The notes under the pieces: model-generated
Databases searched by the model: none
What the model saw: the letters and a program-made list of their open reading frames with translations, nothing else
Told to the model about the DNA's origin: nothing
In this document: positions 59,404 through 63,108 of the stretch, one piece after another
Numbering within the stretch: the first letter of the stretch is position 1
Layout of the letters: each line of letters opens with the position of its first letter
Program-made: the position numbers and the translations under genes
DNA from: Parahoeflea olei
GTDB lineage: Bacteria > Pseudomonadota > Alphaproteobacteria > Rhizobiales > Rhizobiaceae
Direction of reading: 5' to 3'
NCBI RefSeq assembly: GCF_001703635.1
Contig: NZ_LQZT01000002.1
Span: 8,898 to 72,005, forward strand
DNA length: 63,108 nt

Positions 59404-59428
59404 CGGGCGGCGGAATGCCGCCCGTTTT
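59404..59428 (+). terminator. Terminator or attenuator between rpsP and rimM
   Basis: CGGGCGGC (59404-59411) and GCCGCCCG (59417-59424) form a perfect 8-bp stem with a 5-nt loop, followed by TTTT. It lies 31 nt after rpsP and 26 nt before rimM and could reduce read-through within the operon. Confidence 0.65.
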
Positions 59429-59454
59429 ATATTGATGAGCATCCGGAGAGACCC

Positions 59455-60021
59455 ATGACCAAGCCCGTGCATCCCATTCTCGTCGGCGTCATCGGCGCGG
59501 CGCAGGGGCTTCGCGGCGAGGTGCGGGTCAAGCCGTTCACCGGCGATCCGCTGGCGCTCGCCGATTACGGCGCGCTCTATGCCAGCGACGGCCGCCGCTT
59601 CGAGGTGCTCGATCACCGCTTCGCCAAGACCGTGGTGATCATCCGTTTCCGCGGCATCAACGACCGCACCGCGGCCGAGGCGCTCAAGGGGCTCGAACTC
59701 TATATCGACCGCTCCAGCCTGCCCGACGAGGAACTCGAGGAAGACGAGTATTTCCATGCCGATCTCGAGGGGCTCGAGGCCTGGGACGCCGAAGGCCGCT
59801 GCTGGGGGCGGGTCACCGGCGTGCTCGATTTCGGCGGCGGCGACCTTCTCGAACTGCGCGAGGAGGGCGGCAAGCCGGTAGTGATCCCCTTCACCCGCGC
59901 CGCCGTGCCCTCTGTCGACCTTGCCGCGGGGCGGATCCTGGTCGATCCGCTGGCCGCCGGCCTGATCGACGGCGAGGACGATGACGGGGGCGAGGCGGAG
60001 GAGGGAGACCCCGCCCGATGA
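59455..60021 (+). CDS. rimM: Ribosome maturation factor RimM
   Basis: The 188-residue protein has the RimM N-domain ('[25 protein letters not shown]') and C-terminal PRC barrel ('[75 protein letters not shown]'). It assists 16S rRNA maturation with S19. ATG 59455 lies after GGAGAGACCC. Its stop overlaps the trmD start (ATGA). Confidence 0.95.
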   Translation: MTKPVHPILVGVIGAAQGLRGEVRVKPFTGDPLALADYGALYASDGRRFEVLDHRFAKTVVIIRFRGINDRTAAEALKGLELYIDRSSLPDEELEEDEYFHADLEGLEAWDAEGRCWGRVTGVLDFGGGDLLELREEGGKPVVIPFTRAAVPSVDLAAGRILVDPLAAGLIDGEDDDGGEAEEGDPAR

Positions 60022-60740
60022 GCTTCCGCGCCACGGTGCTCACGCTCTATCCGGAGATGTTTCCCGGCCATCTCGGCCAGTCGCTCGCCGGCCGGGCGCT
60101 CGAGCGCGGCGACGCGGCGATCGAGCCCGTCAACATCCGCGATTTTGCCACCGACCGGCACCGCTCGGTCGACGACACGCCCGCCGGCGGCGGCGCCGGC
60201 ATGGTTCTGAGGCCCGACATTCTCGCAACGGCGATCGATGCCGTGAGCCCCGTCGGCGATCCGCGGCCGCGGCTCCTGATGAGCCCGCGCGGCCGCCCGC
60301 TCACCCAGGCCCGGGTGCGCGCGCTCGCCGAAGGTCCGGGCGCGGTGATCGTCTGCGGCCGGTTCGAAGGCGTCGACCAGCGGGTGATCGACGCGCGCGA
60401 TCTCGAAGAGGTCTCGATCGGCGATTACGTGCTCTCCGGGGGCGAACCCGCGGCGCTGATCCTGCTCGATGCCGTGATCCGGGTGCTGCCCGGCGTCATG
60501 GGCAATGCCCAGTCGGGCACCCATGAAAGCTTCGAGGACGGGCTTCTCGAACACCCGCACTACACCCGGCCGCAGCTGTTCGAAGGGCGCGCCATACCCG
60601 AAGTATTGACCTCGGGGAACCACAAGGCGATCGAGGATTGGCGGGCGGCACAGTCGCTCGCGCTCACCCGCGCCCGCCGGCCCGACCTTCTCCCCGGGGA
60701 CAAACCCGACCGGACCGCCGCGCGTCAGCCGGCGAAATAA
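60018..60740 (+). CDS. trmD: tRNA (guanine-N1)-methyltransferase TrmD
   Basis: The 240-residue SPOUT enzyme methylates G37 of tRNAs. The trefoil-knot SAM site is '[31 protein letters not shown]', and '[11 protein letters not shown]' is the G-R-x-E-G-x-D motif. ATG 60018 overlaps the rimM stop. The last 16 nt overlap the reverse-strand TauE/SafE gene that separates trmD from rplS. Confidence 0.97.
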   Translation: MSFRATVLTLYPEMFPGHLGQSLAGRALERGDAAIEPVNIRDFATDRHRSVDDTPAGGGAGMVLRPDILATAIDAVSPVGDPRPRLLMSPRGRPLTQARVRALAEGPGAVIVCGRFEGVDQRVIDARDLEEVSIGDYVLSGGEPAALILLDAVIRVLPGVMGNAQSGTHESFEDGLLEHPHYTRPQLFEGRAIPEVLTSGNHKAIEDWRAAQSLALTRARRPDLLPGDKPDRTAARQPAK

Positions 60741-61468
60741 TACCAGCTCAGCGCCAGCCCGACCGCGATCACCGCGGTGCGGATCAGCCATTGCGGCGCC
60801 CGCCGCGCCGCCCACACGCCGGTATGGCCGCCGATCGCGCCGGCCGGGATCATGATCACCGCCGGCAGCCAGGCCACCACCCCGCCGCTCGAAAACACCA
60901 GGATCGCCACCAGCGCGATCACCACGGCGGTCAGGTTCTTGATGGCGTTGAGCTTGTGGTAGTCGCCGCCCTTGGTCAGCCCCAGCACGGCGAGCATCAT
61001 GATGCCCATGCCGGCGCCGAAAAAGCCGCCATAGATCGAGGTCACGAACTGCGCCGCAAGTCCGAGCTTGGACATCTCGTGTTCGGGCGGCAGCGCCTTC
61101 GGCCGCAGATAGGGGCCTGCGGCGAAGATCACGGTGGCGCCCAGCAGCAGCCACGGCACCAGCGAGCGGAAGGCGGGATTGGACATCGACACCAGGATCA
61201 GCGAGCCCGCAAGCGCGCCCACGAAGGACAGCGCGGCGATCGTCCAGACCTCGCGGCCGGCATGGGCGAGCTCCTTGCGATAGGCGAGCGCCGAGGTGAT
61301 GTAGCCCGGAAGCTGGGTGACCGCGGAGGTGGCGTTGGCCATGATCGGCGGGATGCCGATCAGCGTCATCGCCCCGAAGGTCAGGAAGGTGCCGCCGCCG
61401 GCAATGGCATTGACCAGGCTCGACAGGAAGCCGGCGGAAAACAGCAGCAGCATCTCGGGGAAAGACAT
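60725..61468 (-). CDS. TauE/SafE-family sulfite/anion exporter
   Basis: The 247-residue membrane protein has about eight segments. Markers are '[49 protein letters not shown]' and '[21 protein letters not shown]', the paired G-G-x-x-G-x-G motifs of the DUF81/TSUP family. Substrate is unknown; family members handle sulfite, sulfonates or other small anions. It is inserted in reverse between trmD and rplS, which are otherwise adjacent in most relatives. Confidence 0.92.
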   Translation of the reverse strand: MSFPEMLLLFSAGFLSSLVNAIAGGGTFLTFGAMTLIGIPPIMANATSAVTQLPGYITSALAYRKELAHAGREVWTIAALSFVGALAGSLILVSMSNPAFRSLVPWLLLGATVIFAAGPYLRPKALPPEHEMSKLGLAAQFVTSIYGGFFGAGMGIMMLAVLGLTKGGDYHKLNAIKNLTAVVIALVAILVFSSGGVVAWLPAVIMIPAGAIGGHTGVWAARRAPQWLIRTAVIAVGLALSWYYFAG

Positions 61469-61784
61469 CAGGGCACCGTCCGGCTTGAGGAACCGGGGTT
61501 TTGTCCCGGGCTTTCGGCCCGTGGTTTAAGCATCGCCCGGCCATCGCCGCAATGGCGGCCACAATTTTGTTGCGGCGGGCGTGACAAATCCGCGGCGATG
61601 GTGTATCGCACCGCCCATTCGGCAAAGTCCGAGAGCCGGATTCCGGCGCCTGCCAAACAATGAATGGTGAACCCGCTCCTGCCTTCACCGGCATAGCCCA
61701 GAGGACCGGCCCCGAAACGGGGCGCTCCAAAGCGGCGAGTTGAGAGCGCTCTGACCGTTTGAGAAGAACGAAAGGTCGAGGACC
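61469..61784. other. Leader region of rplS
   Basis: The 316 bp between the divergent TauE-type gene and rplS hold no convincing protein. Because TauE breaks the operon, rplS probably has its own promoter here; a weak candidate is GTGACA (61581-61586) with GTATCG (61603-61608). A small hairpin GCCCCG/CGGGGC (61709-61723) lies in the leader. Confidence 0.45.
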
Positions 61785-62330
61785 ATGAACATTATTGCCC
61801 AGCTGGATGCCGAACAGGTAGCCAAGATCGAAGCCACCCGCAAACTGCCCGAATTCTCCGCCGGCGATACGCTGCGCGTGCAGGTTCGCGTAACGGAAGG
61901 CAAGCGCACCCGTCTGCAGGCCTTCGAAGGCGTCTGCATCGCCCGCTCCGGTGCCGGCCTCAACGAAAGCTTCACCGTCCGCAAGATCTCCTACGGCGAA
62001 GGCGTGGAACGCGTGTTCCCGATCTACTCGCCGCTGGTCGAGGCCGTCGAAGTGGTCCGCCGCGGCCGCGTCCGCCGCGCCAAGCTCTACTACATGCGCG
62101 ACCGTCGCGGTAAGTCGGCCCGTATCGTCGAGAACACCGGCACCCGCGCCCGCAAGCTCAACGATGCCGAGCGCCAGGCGCTTGCCGCCGAGAAGGCCCG
62201 CATCGAGGCCGAGAAGATCGCAGCCGCCGAGGCTCTGGCCGCCGAAAAGGCAGCAGCAGAAGCCGCCGAAGCCGCAGCCGCAAAGGCAGCAGCGGATGCG
62301 GCAGCCGCCGAAGAAGGCAAGAGCGAATAA
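61785..62330 (+). CDS. rplS: 50S ribosomal protein L19
   Basis: The 181-residue protein has the L19 core in the first ~115 residues ('[99 protein letters not shown]'), followed by an Ala/Glu/Lys-rich tail as in other rhizobia. It lies at the 30S-50S interface. Unlike the usual order it does not directly follow trmD, because the TauE-type gene intervenes. Confidence 0.98.
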   Translation: MNIIAQLDAEQVAKIEATRKLPEFSAGDTLRVQVRVTEGKRTRLQAFEGVCIARSGAGLNESFTVRKISYGEGVERVFPIYSPLVEAVEVVRRGRVRRAKLYYMRDRRGKSARIVENTGTRARKLNDAERQALAAEKARIEAEKIAAAEALAAEKAAAEAAEAAAAKAAADAAAAEEGKSE

Positions 62331-62399
62331 GCTCTGCCTGCCGCCGGCCCGGTCCGGCGGCGACTTGACAGGAAAATTGTCCTGATTCATTCGTGACAA

Positions 62400-62424
62400 C
62401 GTCGCCGGGTCCCACCCGGCGACG
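62400..62424 (+). promoter_or_regulatory. Hairpin before the two-gene cassette
   Basis: CGTCGCCGGGT (62400-62410) and ACCCGGCGACG (62414-62424) form a perfect 11-bp stem with a 3-nt loop, 18 nt upstream of the start of the small gene. It lacks a U tract, so it may be a leader structure or a weak terminator of rplS. Further upstream, TTGACA at 62365-62370 could be a -35 element. Confidence 0.5.
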
Positions 62425-62442
62425 ACTGATTCGGAGAGTGTC

Positions 62443-62634
62443 ATGAAGAACGAGAGCAAGCTCGGGATTTACGACCTCAGCGGACCGGCGGTCGAAAGAT
62501 TGCGGCGCGTGGTCGATGACAATCATGCCGAGACCGCCGATGAAGCGGTGGCCATGGCCAATTTCGACGGGTTTTCCGACTCGCTGTATCGGACCCAGCG
62601 AGCTTTCCTGGGCTCGAAAAAGCTGGCCGAGTAG
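62443..62634 (+). CDS. Small 63-residue protein of a two-gene cassette
   Basis: Sequence: 'MKNESKLGIYDLSGPAVERLRRVVDDNHAETADEAVAMANFDGFSDSLYRTQRAFLGSKKLAE'. It is charged and helical, without signal or membrane segment. A GGAGAG site precedes the ATG by 5-6 nt. The next gene starts 3 nt after its stop. No family recognised. Its size and position fit an antitoxin-like or regulatory partner, but this is only inference. Confidence 0.62.
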   Translation: MKNESKLGIYDLSGPAVERLRRVVDDNHAETADEAVAMANFDGFSDSLYRTQRAFLGSKKLAE

Positions 62635-62637
62635 CCC

Positions 62638-63108
62638 TTGACGGATCCCTTTCGCGTCCGGGTCCTCAAACGCAGTCCGCTTTTCCATCACATTGCCCAA
62701 AGACAGCTTGCAAACTTTCCCGAGCTGAGCGTTGACGCGCCTTTCGCGGCGGATGCGCCGCTGCAATTGGCTCAAGCCTCTTTTCTGCTGAATGACGCCT
62801 TCAAGGCCCGGCGCAATCAGACGTCCTTGACCGACGACTGCAAGAAGGCGGCGATCTCGGCGGTCGCGGTGATGAGCCTGCGCCCCTTCGCCATCGTCGA
62901 ACCCGACGATGTCCGGTCGAACGCCGTCTATTTCGCGAACCCGTTCTACGCCTTCGCGGTCGCCAATTCCTGGCTGTCCTCACGCAACCTGGTGGAGCAC
63001 TACCCGTTCGACTACCTTCGGCGCTTCTACATTTCGCTGATGCGGATCCGCATGCCCTCGCTGATGCCGTTCATCGAGACGATCAATGCCGGCGGCAACT
63101 ATCGGGAA
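62638..63108 (+). CDS. Unknown protein, 3' end missing
   Basis: A frame opens at TTG 62638, 3 nt after the small gene, and stays open to the end of the window (157 codons). The translation, beginning LTDPFRVRVLKRSPLFHHIAQRQ, is coherent, with later segments 'NDAFKARRNQTSLTDDC' and 'NPFYAFAVANSWLSSRNLVEHYPFDYLRRFYISLMRIRMPSLMPF'. The TTG start is the only one consistent with the tight spacing; an internal ATG could also serve. It is probably translationally coupled to the small gene. Family not recognised. Confidence 0.6.
   Translation, partial: MTDPFRVRVLKRSPLFHHIAQRQLANFPELSVDAPFAADAPLQLAQASFLLNDAFKARRNQTSLTDDCKKAAISAVAVMSLRPFAIVEPDDVRSNAVYFANPFYAFAVANSWLSSRNLVEHYPFDYLRRFYISLMRIRMPSLMPFIETINAGGNYRE

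Noticed and set aside
59700..62459. A long reverse frame of about 919 codons spanning rimM to rplS
   Set aside because: It crosses several well-supported genes on the plus strand and has no coherent domain; only the TauE/SafE frame on that strand is real.
1..63108. Prophage, integrative element or insertion sequence
   Set aside because: I saw no transposase, integrase, phage structural gene, tRNA-bounded direct repeat or terminal inverted repeat pair; accessory features are single genes or small cassettes.

Overview
This 63 kb window is a high-GC bacterial chromosome segment from an alphaproteobacterium, most likely the order Hyphomicrobiales (Rhizobiales) and close to Rhizobiaceae. The indications are the block ffh - chorismate mutase - rpsP - rimM - trmD - rplS, the order acnA then ccmABCDG, the cluster dapF-mtaB-ftsY-yciB, a mitofilin/hemY/terB cluster, an IalB-type secreted protein, a DUF2794 and a DUF1223 gene, a CtrA-type TTAA-N7-TTAA box and a candidate ybhL leader RNA. 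The exact genus cannot be read from the sequence. There is no rRNA, tRNA, CRISPR array, insertion sequence or prophage that I can see. Almost everything is ordinary chromosomal coding sequence, and both edges cut a gene.

Layout. 0-7 kb: mitofilin (partial), hemY, a TerB-like gene, an MFS exporter, a YggT membrane protein, DUF167, inorganic pyrophosphatase and a secreted unknown. 7-20 kb: GNAT and CAT-type acyltransferases, typA, a VOC protein, an M3 peptidase, argG, an SDR, an unusual Cys/His protein, ompW with an FNR-type box, a LysE exporter, a membrane unknown and rlmN. 20-27 kb: three regulators (WYL, TetR, ECF sigma) with visible operator palindromes for the first two, then ialB, a P-loop kinase-like gene, DUF1232, phhB, a low-molecular-weight phosphatase, thpR and a GDSL esterase. 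27-34 kb: an ABC exporter pair, a Bax-inhibitor-1 protein with its leader, a GNAT, DUF2794, an orphan small RNA candidate and DUF1223. 34-41 kb: an unknown gene, acnA and the cytochrome c maturation genes ccmABCDG. 41-48 kb is more accessory: NUDIX, a HipA kinase fused to an AbiEi-like domain with its own double operator, a MYG1 homologue, an ArsR-SRPBCC-SRPBCC operon and a three-gene XRE operon with a perfect operator. 48-55 kb: yciB, ftsY, mtaB, dapF, a Tat-exported beta-lactamase-fold protein and a TrhA/hemolysin III protein. 55-57 kb is a toxin-antitoxin island (brnTA, an unknown gene with its own palindrome, hicAB). 57-63 kb: the ffh to rplS translation block, interrupted by a reverse-strand TauE/SafE transporter, then a small two-gene accessory cassette running off the end.

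Working together: hemY and the ccm genes lie on the haem and cytochrome c side of metabolism. FtsY and Ffh are the two SRP GTPases. RimM, TrmD, RlmN and MtaB modify RNA or assemble ribosomes. The most notable non-core elements are the AbiEi-HipA fusion, the roughly 150-nt structured RNA candidate near 33.0 kb with C-rich and anti-Shine-Dalgarno segments, and the clustered toxin-antitoxin modules. Function calls rest on motif and length recognition by eye; no database search was run.
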